A stretch of DNA of 16,778 bases, from NCBI GenBank assembly GCA_002482725.1, contig DLGO01000137.1:1-16778 (forward strand), read 5' to 3'. This stretch comes from Bacteroidetes bacterium UBA7692. GTDB lineage: Bacteria > Bacteroidota > Bacteroidia > Chitinophagales > LD1. The notes below the pieces were generated by a model, which ran no database searches, was not told the origin of the DNA, and saw nothing but the letters and a program-made list of their open reading frames with translations. Position 1 is the first letter of the stretch. Every line of letters starts with the position of its first letter. Shown here one piece after another: positions 7,329 to 15,193 of this stretch. A program made the translations under genes and the position numbers.

Positions 7329-7994
7329 ATGAAGAAATCACACCTTTCTATATTAATAGTAATACTTATTGTAGTGTTGGATCAATGGTCTAAGCTATGG
7401 ATAAAGACCCACATGCTTTTAGGCGAAAGGTATCAGGTAGAATCTTGGTTTTATATTAATTTTCAGGAAAATGAAGGAATGGCATTTAGCATGTCGCTAC
7501 CGGGTGCCTATGGCAAAATACTCCTGAGCCTGTTCCGTGTGGTGGCGGTTGCCCTGCTTATTTATTACATCCGTTTGAGCATAAAAGAAAAAGGGCACTG
7601 GGGTTTCATAGCAGCACTAAGCATGATACTGGCCGGCGCCATAGGCAATATTATTGACGGTGCATTTTACGGGCTGATTTTCAGCGACAGCACCTACCAT
7701 GTGGCGCACCTGGTTTCCCCGGGTCATGGTTATACAGGGTTCATGCTGGGGCATGTGGTTGACATGTTGTACTTCCCTTTGTGGGAGGGTATACTACCTT
7801 CCTGGATACCCGTATATGGTGGTCAGTTCTTTATGTTCTTTGGTGCTGTGTTCAATGTGGCCGATGCGGCTATCACTGGTGGTGTTATCGTTATTGCTAT
7901 ATTTTCATGGTTGTTCTTCAGGGAAAAATCTCCGGAGCCGCAGGCTGGTGTTCAATCAGAACCCGACCACCTCAGCGGGCGCAATTTGCCCTAA
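7329..7994 (+). CDS. lspA: Lipoprotein signal peptidase (signal peptidase II), copy 1
   Basis: 221 residues, four hydrophobic spans. LspA cleaves the signal peptide of diacylglyceryl-modified prolipoproteins in the inner membrane. Conserved elements: D18 in LDQWSK, ENEGMAF (47-53), GAIGNIID (103-110), GHVVD (141-145) and FNVADAAI (175-182), so the aspartates of the aspartic-protease centre are intact. Between GNIID and GHVVD there is a roughly 35-residue stretch where short LspA proteins have about nine, an insert common in this phylum. The C-terminal tail (about 200-221) is polar and differs from copy 2. The start lies 31 bases from the divergent membrane-protein gene. It is followed 27 bases later by a second lspA. 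Confidence 0.93.
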   Translation: MKKSHLSILIVILIVVLDQWSKLWIKTHMLLGERYQVESWFYINFQENEGMAFSMSLPGAYGKILLSLFRVVAVALLIYYIRLSIKEKGHWGFIAALSMILAGAIGNIIDGAFYGLIFSDSTYHVAHLVSPGHGYTGFMLGHVVDMLYFPLWEGILPSWIPVYGGQFFMFFGAVFNVADAAITGGVIVIAIFSWLFFREKSPEPQAGVQSEPDHLSGRNLP

Positions 7995-8013
7995 TATATA
8001 ACGCCTATATTTG
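7986..8013 (+). promoter_or_regulatory. Candidate promoter of lspA copy 2
   Basis: TATATTTG at 8006-8013 matches TAnnTTTG exactly. A TTG at 7986-7988, inside the end of copy 1, lies 17 bases upstream, slightly short of the usual spacer. Transcription would begin only a few bases before the ATG at 8022, giving an almost leaderless mRNA. If real, copy 2 can be expressed apart from copy 1. Confidence 0.4.
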
Positions 8014-8021
8014 GGCCATAC

Positions 8022-8678
8022 ATGAAGAAAACACACCTCGCTATATTTATTGTCTTACTGGTATTGCTGCTCGATCAGGGGTCTAAAATATGGGTTAAAA
8101 CACACATGCTGCTAGGTCAGGAGCACATCATCGCTTCATGGTTTCGTATCCACTTTACCGAAAATCCGGGCATGGCTTTTGGCATGGTGCTACCAGGCAT
8201 ATACGGCAAGCTGATGCTCAGCACCTTCAGGGTGTTTGCAGTAGGCTTGCTCATTTACTATATCTACAGAAGCATACGGGAAAAACTGCATTGGGGCTTT
8301 ATAGCTGCGCTTAGCATGATACTGGCTGGTGCCATAGGAAATATCCTGGATGGCGCATTTTATGGTTTAGTATTTACCGATAGCTTTTATCACATCGCAG
8401 AGTTTACTTCTACAAATGGTTATACAGGTTTTATGAAAGGGCATGTGGTAGATATGTTTTGGTTTCCTATATGGGAGGGGTTCCTCCCAACATGGATACC
8501 TTTATTTGGTGGCAAATACTTTATGTTCTTTGAGCCTGTTTTCAATGTAGCAGATGCAGCTATAACAGGAGGTGTCCTGGTTATCCTTTCTTTTTCATGG
8601 CTGTTTTTCAAAGATCAACCCTTAGCCCAACCCGTACCTCCGGCAGAAATTACCGATAGCAATGAGCCAAAGAGTTAG
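8022..8678 (+). CDS. lspA: Lipoprotein signal peptidase (signal peptidase II), copy 2
   Basis: 218 residues, same architecture as copy 1: D18 in LDQGSK, ENPGMAF (47-53), GAIGNILD (103-110), GHVVD (140-144) and FNVADAAI (174-181). My hand alignment gives about 139 identical positions over 199 columns, highest in the central WGFIAALSMILAGAIGN block and in the C-terminal catalytic block. All candidate catalytic aspartates are kept, so neither copy looks dead. ENPGMAF is closer to the common NxGxAF form than copy 1's ENEGMAF. The last 4 bases overlap the convergent flavin-reductase gene. This looks like an old tandem duplication, perhaps with divided substrate ranges. Confidence 0.93.
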   Translation: MKKTHLAIFIVLLVLLLDQGSKIWVKTHMLLGQEHIIASWFRIHFTENPGMAFGMVLPGIYGKLMLSTFRVFAVGLLIYYIYRSIREKLHWGFIAALSMILAGAIGNILDGAFYGLVFTDSFYHIAEFTSTNGYTGFMKGHVVDMFWFPIWEGFLPTWIPLFGGKYFMFFEPVFNVADAAITGGVLVILSFSWLFFKDQPLAQPVPPAEITDSNEPKS

Positions 8679-9604
8679 GCCTGCTTATTCAGGTCATCTC
8701 GGGTGAACTCTACGATCATCAATATCTTAAAGGCAAACCACAGGTTCTCTTGCTCTATTTCCTGTTTTGCCAGCAGGTGCATTTCCCTTTCAAAGTCGGC
8801 AAAATCAGCTCCGTATTTGCTGATAATGGTTTGTATCTCTGGCACAGGCCCCATATCGAACAGGTCTTTCTCGCTCGGTGCAGAGCCATTTGAGGCTATT
8901 TGCGCTATATCGTTTCCGCTCAGGTATTTAGAAGTGCGTATACCTTCAGGTAGTGCATCAAATCCTATCCCCAGTTCATTCGCCATTTTAAATGATGGCA
9001 GGGTCACCATATTTTCCGGCAATACCCTAGTCCAATACTGCTTGCCCATGCGGCCGATATAGTCCATTTTATATGGGTCTATGCCACCTTCTTTATTCAT
9101 CACCTCATCGTGTATATGTATCATCTTCACTTCACAGATTATCAGGTTGCCTGCCCCGCCCGATTGGCCAAGTTCTATCACCTCATTCACCACACACTCC
9201 AGCTGCACAAAGCATTCAGCAACTCTCGGTGGCTTTACCGTTATAGAAGCTATTGGGGTTAAACCGGATTTTTCAAACTCATTTGTCCCCTTTGGGTACA
9301 TACCTGCTGCCAGATTCATTTGCTGCGCTATGGAAAAGTGGGCAATGTTTACCACGCATTCGGGTGTATGCACCACGTTGTCATGCGTATGTTTTGTTTC
9401 TCCTGTGCGGCCCGATCGTGCAGGGGAAAATATTAAAACAGGTGGATTGGAGCTGAATACATTGAAGAAGCTGAATGGTGCCAGATTGAAATTCCCCTCA
9501 TCATCTACAGTAGATACAAAGGCAATGGGGCGGGGAGCTACAGCGCTCAGCAACAGGTCGTGAACGCGCGCAGGGGCTACTTCTGCAGGATTTATAGATT
9601 GCAT
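8675..9604 (-). CDS. Flavin reductase-like (FMN-binding split-barrel) protein with C-terminal extension
   Basis: 309 residues. The first two thirds form a flavin reductase/DIM6-NTAB type split barrel: VAPRPIAFVSTVDDEGNFNLAPFSFFNVFSSNPP (22-55) is the hallmark, with PRPIAF.ST and NLAPFSFFN lining the FMN site, then VVNIAHFSIAQQMN (84-97). Such proteins bind FMN and either reduce flavin with NAD(P)H or act in ring and nitro chemistry; the substrate cannot be read from sequence. After about residue 215 there is a roughly 95-residue mostly charged extension of unknown role. It lies 19 bases downstream of the small membrane protein gene on the same strand, so they are likely one transcript. Its 3' end overlaps lspA copy 2 by 4 bases. 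Confidence 0.88.
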   Translation of the reverse strand: MQSINPAEVAPARVHDLLLSAVAPRPIAFVSTVDDEGNFNLAPFSFFNVFSSNPPVLIFSPARSGRTGETKHTHDNVVHTPECVVNIAHFSIAQQMNLAAGMYPKGTNEFEKSGLTPIASITVKPPRVAECFVQLECVVNEVIELGQSGGAGNLIICEVKMIHIHDEVMNKEGGIDPYKMDYIGRMGKQYWTRVLPENMVTLPSFKMANELGIGFDALPEGIRTSKYLSGNDIAQIASNGSAPSEKDLFDMGPVPEIQTIISKYGADFADFEREMHLLAKQEIEQENLWFAFKILMIVEFTRDDLNKQA

Positions 9605-9623
9605 ATTATGGGTAAGTCTTCTT

Positions 9624-9899
9624 TTATGAATTGAAAAAATGATAGCACATCAATGAGCCGGAGATAAGGATTACTGCCACTATCTGCGCATTACGGAATT
9701 TCAGCTTTGGTTTGAAGATAAGTATCATGCACCATACAAAGCACAGCACAAAAAACAACCAGTTAAGCATATAGAAGGTGGTGGTCTTATCCGGCGCCAT
9801 GTCGTGTTCGGTACTGGCGCCCAGGTAGGCCACCTCAAACATGGTTCGCCCGATAGCACCAAATACTACCAATGCGTATATCTTTATAAGCCAATCCAT
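9624..9899 (-). CDS. Small membrane protein of unknown function
   Basis: 91 residues with three hydrophobic stretches (about 3-17, 45-64 and 71-88) separated by a short polar loop with HDMAPDKTT and a basic KPKLKFRNAQ segment. I do not recognise a family. The ATG at 9899 is the first in frame and the stop lies 19 bases before the flavin-reductase gene, so the two are probably an operon. It diverges from the DUF4783 gene across about 140 bases. Confidence 0.7.
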   Translation of the reverse strand: MDWLIKIYALVVFGAIGRTMFEVAYLGASTEHDMAPDKTTTFYMLNWLFFVLCFVWCMILIFKPKLKFRNAQIVAVILISGSLMCYHFFNS

Positions 9900-10039
9900 T
9901 TGTGTATATTTTAGTGTGTGCCTACAGTATACCTAAGGCAATTTTTGCGGTGCAAATAAACAGCAACCATATCCAATTTTTGTATCCTTTATCAATTACT
10001 GGCATGGATTTAGTTACTTTCGAAGTAAAACAGATAACA

Positions 10040-10438
10040 ATGAAAACGATATTCAAATTCATAATAGCCATCACTTTGGGCATTTTCTCTTTTGCGGCCA
10101 ACGCACAGGAGTTAGACAAAATTTCTGATGCGCTTAGTACAGGCAATGCTACCGAGGTGGCATTGTTCTTCGATAAAAATGTAGAGTTGACCACTACCAA
10201 AGAGGGTGCTTCATATAGCAAGGCGCAGGCAGAAGTTATATTGCGCAAATTCTTTGAAGAGAATGTGCCTACAGGTTTCAAGCCGGAGCACCAGGGTACT
10301 TCACCGGAGGGTTCACGCTACATTATAGGCACTTTCACTACTACTACCAGCAAATTCCGTGTTTATGTATATGCTAAACCATTGGACAATAAAGTATTCC
10401 GTGTTCAGGAACTTAGGTTTGAAAAGCAAAAGGATTAA
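10040..10438 (+). CDS. Secreted DUF4783-family protein
   Basis: 132 residues. The open frame extends upstream, but the start at 10040 gives a clean signal peptide: MKT, a hydrophobic core FIIAITLGIFSFA, then cleavage after ANA (residue 22) for signal peptidase I. The mature part is a small alpha+beta, NTF2-like domain with ISDALSTGNATEVALFF, ASYSKAQAEVILRKFFEENVP and STGNAT-type loops. It matches my memory of DUF4783, a Bacteroidota-specific family whose function is unknown. It lies upstream of the M48 lipoprotein gene in the same direction with a 56-base gap; both products are exported, so joint expression is plausible. Confidence 0.8.
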   Translation: MKTIFKFIIAITLGIFSFAANAQELDKISDALSTGNATEVALFFDKNVELTTTKEGASYSKAQAEVILRKFFEENVPTGFKPEHQGTSPEGSRYIIGTFTTTTSKFRVYVYAKPLDNKVFRVQELRFEKQKD

Positions 10439-10494
10439 TTGCTAATTTGCGCTCAGTTTAACATTATAATAACCAAAAGGTTGATAGTTAGTTT

Positions 10495-11298
10495 ATGAGA
10501 AAAGCATTTAGCGTAGCCCTGTTCCTTACCATTATTGCCGGCATTGTATCCTTGCCCGGTTGTTCAAAATTAAATCTTTTTTCTATAGAGGATGATAAAG
10601 CCCTTGGCTTGCAGACTGTACAGGAAATAGCCGCGAATCCGTCTGAGTTTCCTGTACTGCCGGAAACGGGTAATGAGGCTGCTTATAAGTATATAAGAGA
10701 TATAAGGGATGTCATATTGAACAGCGGGCAGATAGAGCATAAGAGTGACTTTGAGTGGAAGGTGTTTATCATCAACAGGCCCGATATACAAAACGCATTC
10801 TGCACACCAGGCGGCTATATTTATGTATATACAGGATTGATAAAATATTTGGATAATGCTTCGTCACTGGCAGGGGTAATGGGTCACGAAATGGCCCATG
10901 CAGACCGCAGGCACTCTACCAAGCAAATGACGGAGACTTATGGCATTACTACATTATTGAGCTTCATAGGCGGTAATGCAAAACAGGTGGCCGATATTTC
11001 TGCGCAGCTTATTACATTGAAGTTCTCCCGCAATGATGAGAAAGAAGCAGATACCTATTCTGTTAAATACCTTTGCCCTACGCAATACGATGCAGCCGGC
11101 GCTGCAAATTTCTTTAAAAAGATAGATGCAGCAGGTGGGCAGGATGTTCCAGAATTTTTGAGCACCCACCCCAATCCGGATAACCGTGTTACCAATATTG
11201 AAGCTCAAAAAGCCACTGCAGCATGCAATGATGGCGATAATTATAATAGCAATTTTGAAGTAGCGGGCTATCAGACATTTAAGAATAGTTTGCCTTAG
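10495..11298 (+). CDS. M48-family zinc metallopeptidase, lipoprotein
   Basis: 267 residues. The N terminus is a lipoprotein signal: MRK, hydrophobic core, then lipobox SLPGC with C23 as the lipidated residue, making it a substrate for LspA. The M48 catalytic motif HEMAH is at 131-135 (zinc ligands H131 and H135, base E132). The third ligand is expected at E184 in NDEKEADTYSV. AFCTPGGYIYVYTGLI (101-116) and STHPNPDNR near the C terminus are typical of LoiP/YcaL/BepA-like envelope peptidases, which cut misfolded outer-membrane proteins. No TPR repeats follow, so it is a short, single-domain form. A 48-base palindrome terminates the gene. Confidence 0.92.
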   Translation: MRKAFSVALFLTIIAGIVSLPGCSKLNLFSIEDDKALGLQTVQEIAANPSEFPVLPETGNEAAYKYIRDIRDVILNSGQIEHKSDFEWKVFIINRPDIQNAFCTPGGYIYVYTGLIKYLDNASSLAGVMGHEMAHADRRHSTKQMTETYGITTLLSFIGGNAKQVADISAQLITLKFSRNDEKEADTYSVKYLCPTQYDAAGAANFFKKIDAAGGQDVPEFLSTHPNPDNRVTNIEAQKATAACNDGDNYNSNFEVAGYQTFKNSLP

Positions 11299-11307
11299 TT
11301 AAGCTTA

Positions 11308-11355
11308 TCCAAAAAGCGAAAGCCGCACAATATTGTGCGGCTTTCGCTTTTTGGA
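11308..11355 (+). terminator. 48-base perfect palindrome, strong terminator of the M48 gene
   Basis: Positions 11308-11331 are the exact reverse complement of 11332-11355. The stem holds the GC-rich block AGCCGCAC and ends in five T residues (11348-11352), with an A tract on the other arm, so it can stop transcription from both directions. It begins 10 bases after the stop codon of the M48 gene. Confidence 0.85.
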
Positions 11356-11407
11356 AATATTTTCAAAGCAATTCTCCTTCGATGAAAGTGGAAACATCCC
11401 CAATCAA

Positions 11408-11437
11408 TTGAAAGATTCATTTTGAATGTTATTTTCA
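11408..11437 (+). promoter_or_regulatory. Weak candidate promoter of the E1 gene
   Basis: TTG at 11408-11410, a 19-base spacer and TATTTTCA at 11430-11437. The spacing is right, but the -7 box differs from TAnnTTTG at its last two positions. The ATG follows 7 bases later. Confidence 0.3.
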
Positions 11438-11444
11438 CCCTCCC

Positions 11445-13511
11445 ATGACAGCGAGCAAAGAGGTATTTATAAAGGCTTTTTCACTGATGGCTACCGCAAA
11501 GGCGATGGCTGAATTGTTTGAAGCAAGGAAAGATATATGTGCAAAGTACGTGCATGCCACATCGCGCGGCCACGAGGCTATTCAATTGGCTACCGCCCTG
11601 CAGCTAAAGCCGCAGGACTTTGTGTATCCATACTACCGCGATGACTCTATCATGTTGGGTATCGGCTTTACGCCATTCGACCTGATGCTGCAGTTGTTTG
11701 CCAAGCAGACGGATTACTTTTCAGGAGGCCGGACATACTATTGCCACCCTTCTTCTAAGCTGGAGGACAGGCCAAAGATACCCCACCAAAGCTCTGCCAC
11801 CGGCATGCAAGCCATACCTGCCACGGGTACGGCACAGGGGCTGCAATATAAAGAAGCCATGAACCTGGTAAGCTTTGCCGATGGTGAAGCACCGGTTTGT
11901 ATCTGTTCGCTGGGCGACGCGTCTGTTACCGAAGGCGAAGTAAGTGAGGCTTTCCAAATGGCGGTGCTGCACGAGTACCCTATTATATTCCTGGTGCAGG
12001 ACAATGAGTGGGACATATCTGCCCACAGCAGCGAAGTACGCGCTATGAATGCCGCTGAGTATGCTGCAGGTTTTAAAGGCTTGCGCGTAGTAAGTATAGA
12101 TGGTACAGATTTCAATACCTGCTACGAAACACTGAGGCAGGTGGTAGAAACGGTGCGCCACGACAGGAAACCATACATGGTTCACGCCAAAGTGCCGTTG
12201 CTGAATCACCATACATCGGGTGTGCGCAAAGAGTGGTACCGACCAAAGGATAACCTGGAAAGCGATGCCGCGCGCGACCCATTTCCGGCATTTGTGAGCT
12301 ACCTGACAAGCACAGGAATAGCCACCAGGGAAGAATTGCAACAGATAGAGGATGATGCTATGGCTTTGGTAGAGGCAGATTTTATGCGTGCACAGGCCGA
12401 GCCAAACCCGACAGCCGAGGACCTGACCACACATATTTTTGCCCCAACACCTGTTACAGAGGAGCAGGGCGAAAGGTCACCGGCAGGTGGCGAAACGGTG
12501 GTGATGGTAGATGCTGCGCTGCATGCAGTAGATGAGATATTGCGCACCCACCCCGAGTCATTATTATATGGCCAGGATGTAGGTGGTGAGCTGGGTGGTG
12601 TGTTCCGCGAGGCGGCATTGCTGGCCAAAAAATATGGCGATACGCGGGTGTTCAATACACCAATTCAGGAGGCATATATAATAGGCTCCACCGTGGGCAT
12701 GAGCGCTACGGGCTGCAAGCCAATAGTGGAGGTACAGTTTGCCGATTATATTTTCCCCGGCATCAACCAGTTGTTTACCGAGGTTAGCCGTTCCTGCTAC
12801 CTGAGCAACGGCAAGTGGCCGGTAGCCAGTGTGGTGCGCGTACCTATCGGTGCCTATGGAAGTGGCGGGCCCTACCACAGCAGCAGTGTAGAGAGTGTGG
12901 TGCTGCAGTTGAAAGGTGTAAAGGTGGCCTACCCGAGTAATGCTGCGGATATGAAAGGGCTGATGAAGTCTGCCTACTACGACCCAAATCCGGTAGTGAT
13001 TTTTGAGCATAAGGGTTTGTACTGGAGCAAGGTAAAAGGTACAGAGTTGGCAAAAACCGTGGAGCCTGACGAAAACTATGTTATACCCTTTGGCAAGGCG
13101 CGCGTGGCCCTGCAGGCATCCGCAGAGAAGCTTGCTTCCGGTGAAACAGTAGGTGTTATCACCTATGGCATGGGTGTGCACTGGGCTATCAATGCGGCCA
13201 AGAGTTTTGAGGGTAATATAGAAGTGCTGGACCTACGCACCCTGAACCCGCTGGATAATGAGGCCATTGAAGCACAGGTGAAAAAGCATGGCAAAATACT
13301 GGTGCTTACCGAAGAAACCATCACCCACTCCTTTGCCGAAGCACTGGCCGGCAGGATAAGCTCGCAATACTTTGAGCATCTGGATGCCCCTGTACGCATA
13401 CTTGGCTCAGTAAATACACCGGCCATACCGCTGAATGAACTACTGGAAAAAGCCATGCTTCCAAATGTGGCAAGGGTGGCTGAAATACTTGAGGGTTTGC
13501 TGAGTTATTAG
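11445..13511 (+). CDS. Fused alpha/beta 2-oxoacid dehydrogenase E1 component (thiamine-diphosphate dependent)
   Basis: 688 residues joining both E1 subunits in one chain. The alpha part (about 1-335) has VHATSRGHEAIQLA, DFVYPYYRDDS and a thiamine-diphosphate motif GDASVTEGEV (157-166) reaching to DNEW at 186-189, where GDG...NN is usual. The beta part (about 350-688) has LLYGQDVGGELGGVF, the catalytic-Glu region NTPIQEAYIIG (E409), EVQFADYIFPGINQ and GAYGSGGPYHSSS (469-481). The two are joined by a Pro/Glu-rich linker near 330-350. Such E1 enzymes decarboxylate branched-chain 2-oxoacids or pyruvate and pass the acyl group to a lipoyl-E2; no E2 or E3 gene is present here. Fused E1 proteins are common in Bacteroidota. 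Substrate remains open, with branched-chain 2-oxoacids my first guess. Confidence 0.9.
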   Translation: MTASKEVFIKAFSLMATAKAMAELFEARKDICAKYVHATSRGHEAIQLATALQLKPQDFVYPYYRDDSIMLGIGFTPFDLMLQLFAKQTDYFSGGRTYYCHPSSKLEDRPKIPHQSSATGMQAIPATGTAQGLQYKEAMNLVSFADGEAPVCICSLGDASVTEGEVSEAFQMAVLHEYPIIFLVQDNEWDISAHSSEVRAMNAAEYAAGFKGLRVVSIDGTDFNTCYETLRQVVETVRHDRKPYMVHAKVPLLNHHTSGVRKEWYRPKDNLESDAARDPFPAFVSYLTSTGIATREELQQIEDDAMALVEADFMRAQAEPNPTAEDLTTHIFAPTPVTEEQGERSPAGGETVVMVDAALHAVDEILRTHPESLLYGQDVGGELGGVFREAALLAKKYGDTRVFNTPIQEAYIIGSTVGMSATGCKPIVEVQFADYIFPGINQLFTEVSRSCYLSNGKWPVASVVRVPIGAYGSGGPYHSSSVESVVLQLKGVKVAYPSNAADMKGLMKSAYYDPNPVVIFEHKGLYWSKVKGTELAKTVEPDENYVIPFGKARVALQASAEKLASGETVGVITYGMGVHWAINAAKSFEGNIEVLDLRTLNPLDNEAIEAQVKKHGKILVLTEETITHSFAEALAGRISSQYFEHLDAPVRILGSVNTPAIPLNELLEKAMLPNVARVAEILEGLLSY

Positions 13512-13822
13512 CGGGATAAAAAAGATGAATTTTACATGCTTTTTCTTAAAGGATAGTATTCTCCTATGAAGATGATTAGTTTAATTAAAGGTGACCAACA
13601 TGAAAGACGTTATAAAACCTTAACCTAAATCGACGTTTATATACTTTTATTAGTTGCTAATTCAATGATATTCTTTAGAAACTATTTTCAAATAATTTTC
13701 CTGCAAGAACTAACATTTACTCCATTGTCAAGATTTGATTACAACTATTTAATTTTAATTTTTAAGATATACAAGAATGAAAAGCTTTGAAAAAAATCTC
13801 TATAGTAAACTCGAAATAGGAA
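13512..13822. other. AT-rich gap, left flank of an orphan gene
   Basis: 311 bases without a convincing gene. Composition drops sharply after the E1 stop. Only a weak A/T-only dyad follows the E1 gene (near 13518-13545); I see no GC-rich terminator and no TAnnTTTG promoter. A single ACTAACA half site near 13709 lacks its partner. The last part carries a short upstream reading frame (13777-13833). Confidence 0.6.
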
Positions 13823-13833
13823 ATGTCTGTTAA
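13777..13833 (+). CDS. 18-codon upstream ORF overlapping the start of the orphan gene
   Basis: ATG at 13777 opens an 18-codon frame (MKSFEKNLYSKLEIGNVC) that ends at TAA 13831-13833, eight bases past the first base of the next gene's ATG (13823) and in another frame. It could couple translation to the next gene. It could also be the true N terminus displaced by one missing or extra base, since it passes through seven consecutive A residues. Low confidence as an independent gene. Confidence 0.25.
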   Translation: MKSFEKNLYSKLEIGNVC

Positions 13834-14944
13834 AGCAAAAGAAGGTATTACTAAATGTCTCATCAAAATAGAAAATGACTCCTTTGACGAGGATGTAATT
13901 AGGATGCTTTTAATTCTCTCAAGAGAGTATATAAAATGCGATGGGCTGATTAAAGAGTTAGCTCATTTCATTGCTCACAACGAAAGATCTCAAGGGATTT
14001 TTCATAAAAAAGTTAACAATAGATATGCAAAATTCAATTTGATAAAAGAGCATGTTGCTAAAGCGGATATTAATGAATGGAGTAAGCGGATAAAAACCGA
14101 GGATGAATTAAGCGATTTTATGCTTGGTGGGGTTAGTGTAGATAAAATTGAAAGCAAATTGTTTAATGTATTATACGTGGATGGCTTAGAAGATTTTCCA
14201 GAAGATCATTTGCTAAAATATACTGGATGCACTAAGGCCGAGGTTAGAACTTTTTTCGTAAAATTCTATACGAAAATTGAAGGGTTTTACTACCTAAATA
14301 CCCTAAAGTCACAAAAGAATATAAATCTTTTTCGAAATCTACCTCTTTCAAAATTCGATCCTTCAAGGGAACCAGAATTTGAAGAGCTACTTACGCAGGC
14401 GGAAGAAGCCGTAAAAAAAATTAGGTCAAGAATTGATGGAATTCAAAAAGTAATTAGGGGTGCTATTTTTTTTAATTCGGTTTTTGATAAACCCTTTTTT
14501 GAGACTGAAATCATTACTGCTTTTACTCAGGTAATTCAGAGATTTGGTATTGACACGAAATATATAAATCAGATCAAACAGAAAAGTAATGATATATTAC
14601 TTTGTATTATGACGCTTCTTCATGATAGTAAGTTTGTTTTCTTTGACAAGAATGAGGGGCGCATATTTTTATGTTTCTATTTTGACTATAATTTGGAGGA
14701 AGCGCAGAAGGAGAATTATAACCCTAGTGAATATTTATATAATAATGGAGTAATCGCATTATATATTTCAGGAAAAGGATGTCCCACAATTCCTCTATTT
14801 GTATCTGACCTTCCAATCAAAAATTATCTTACTTATGAAGCTTATATCCGTAATCCATTATCATCTGATATTTCAGAAACCATTTGGACAACAGCGAGCA
14901 GGGTTGAGAACATTTTACAGTTAACAAAAGGATTTGAACAATAA
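13823..14944 (+). CDS. Orphan 373-residue protein of unknown function, probably acquired
   Basis: I do not recognise this protein. It looks soluble and mostly helical, with no signal peptide or membrane span. Notable segments are IKELAHFIAHNERSQGIFHK (about 53-72), a charged region with EEAVKKIRSRIDGIQKVI and a C-terminal half with DSKFVFFDKNEGRIFLCFYFDYN and VIALYISGKGCPTIPLFVSDLP. Base composition is much lower in GC than the neighbours: a sampled 60-base line (14161-14220) has 18 G/C, against 32 in a line of the E1 gene (12181-12240). Arginine codons are often AGA/AGG rather than CGC. The frame is closed by TAG just upstream (13817-13819), so 13823 is the first possible ATG. It stands alone between two core-metabolism genes, which suggests a single-gene insertion. 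A defence or phage-related role is only one possibility. Confidence 0.75.
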   Translation: MSVKAKEGITKCLIKIENDSFDEDVIRMLLILSREYIKCDGLIKELAHFIAHNERSQGIFHKKVNNRYAKFNLIKEHVAKADINEWSKRIKTEDELSDFMLGGVSVDKIESKLFNVLYVDGLEDFPEDHLLKYTGCTKAEVRTFFVKFYTKIEGFYYLNTLKSQKNINLFRNLPLSKFDPSREPEFEELLTQAEEAVKKIRSRIDGIQKVIRGAIFFNSVFDKPFFETEIITAFTQVIQRFGIDTKYINQIKQKSNDILLCIMTLLHDSKFVFFDKNEGRIFLCFYFDYNLEEAQKENYNPSEYLYNNGVIALYISGKGCPTIPLFVSDLPIKNYLTYEAYIRNPLSSDISETIWTTASRVENILQLTKGFEQ

Positions 14945-15129
14945 CTTGTCATGCCATATGCGATAAATTCTACATTTCCAATCAACACTGTATTCTGAAT
15001 AGGGTATGAGTGCAAAGTATTTCTAAAGCATTTAAGAAAAGAGAAATTACCCCTTTTATAGTACACACTTTAATACATCTGTTTTGTTAAATGGGATAAA
15101 TACGCAGTTAATAAGGGCATTATCCTATG

Positions 15130-15158
15130 TTGATAAAACTCAAAATACCTTATCTTTG
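15130..15158 (+). promoter_or_regulatory. Promoter of the aconitase gene
   Basis: TTG at 15130-15132, an 18-base spacer and TATCTTTG at 15151-15158, an exact TAnnTTTG -7 element. It sits 35 bases before the ATG at 15194. Confidence 0.6.
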
Positions 15159-15193
15159 CCCCGCTTTTCAAAACAAAAAACGAATTAAGTATC

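Noticed and set aside
7329..8678. Tandem lspA as an assembly duplication
   Set aside because: The copies differ at about 30% of residues and in both tails, so they are distinct genes.
9902..10039. Longer N terminus for the DUF4783 gene
   Set aside because: The extension has no hydrophobic or conserved content, while the ATG at 10040 gives a clean signal peptide with an ANA cleavage site.
11721..12434. Long antisense frame within the E1 gene
   Set aside because: It lies wholly inside a well-supported gene on the other strand, is rich in Cys, His and Tyr and shows no domain.
13708..13715. A third regulator site (ACTAACA) near the orphan gene
   Set aside because: Only one half site is present, with no TGTTAG partner at the right distance, and it is in an AT-rich region where chance matches are likely.
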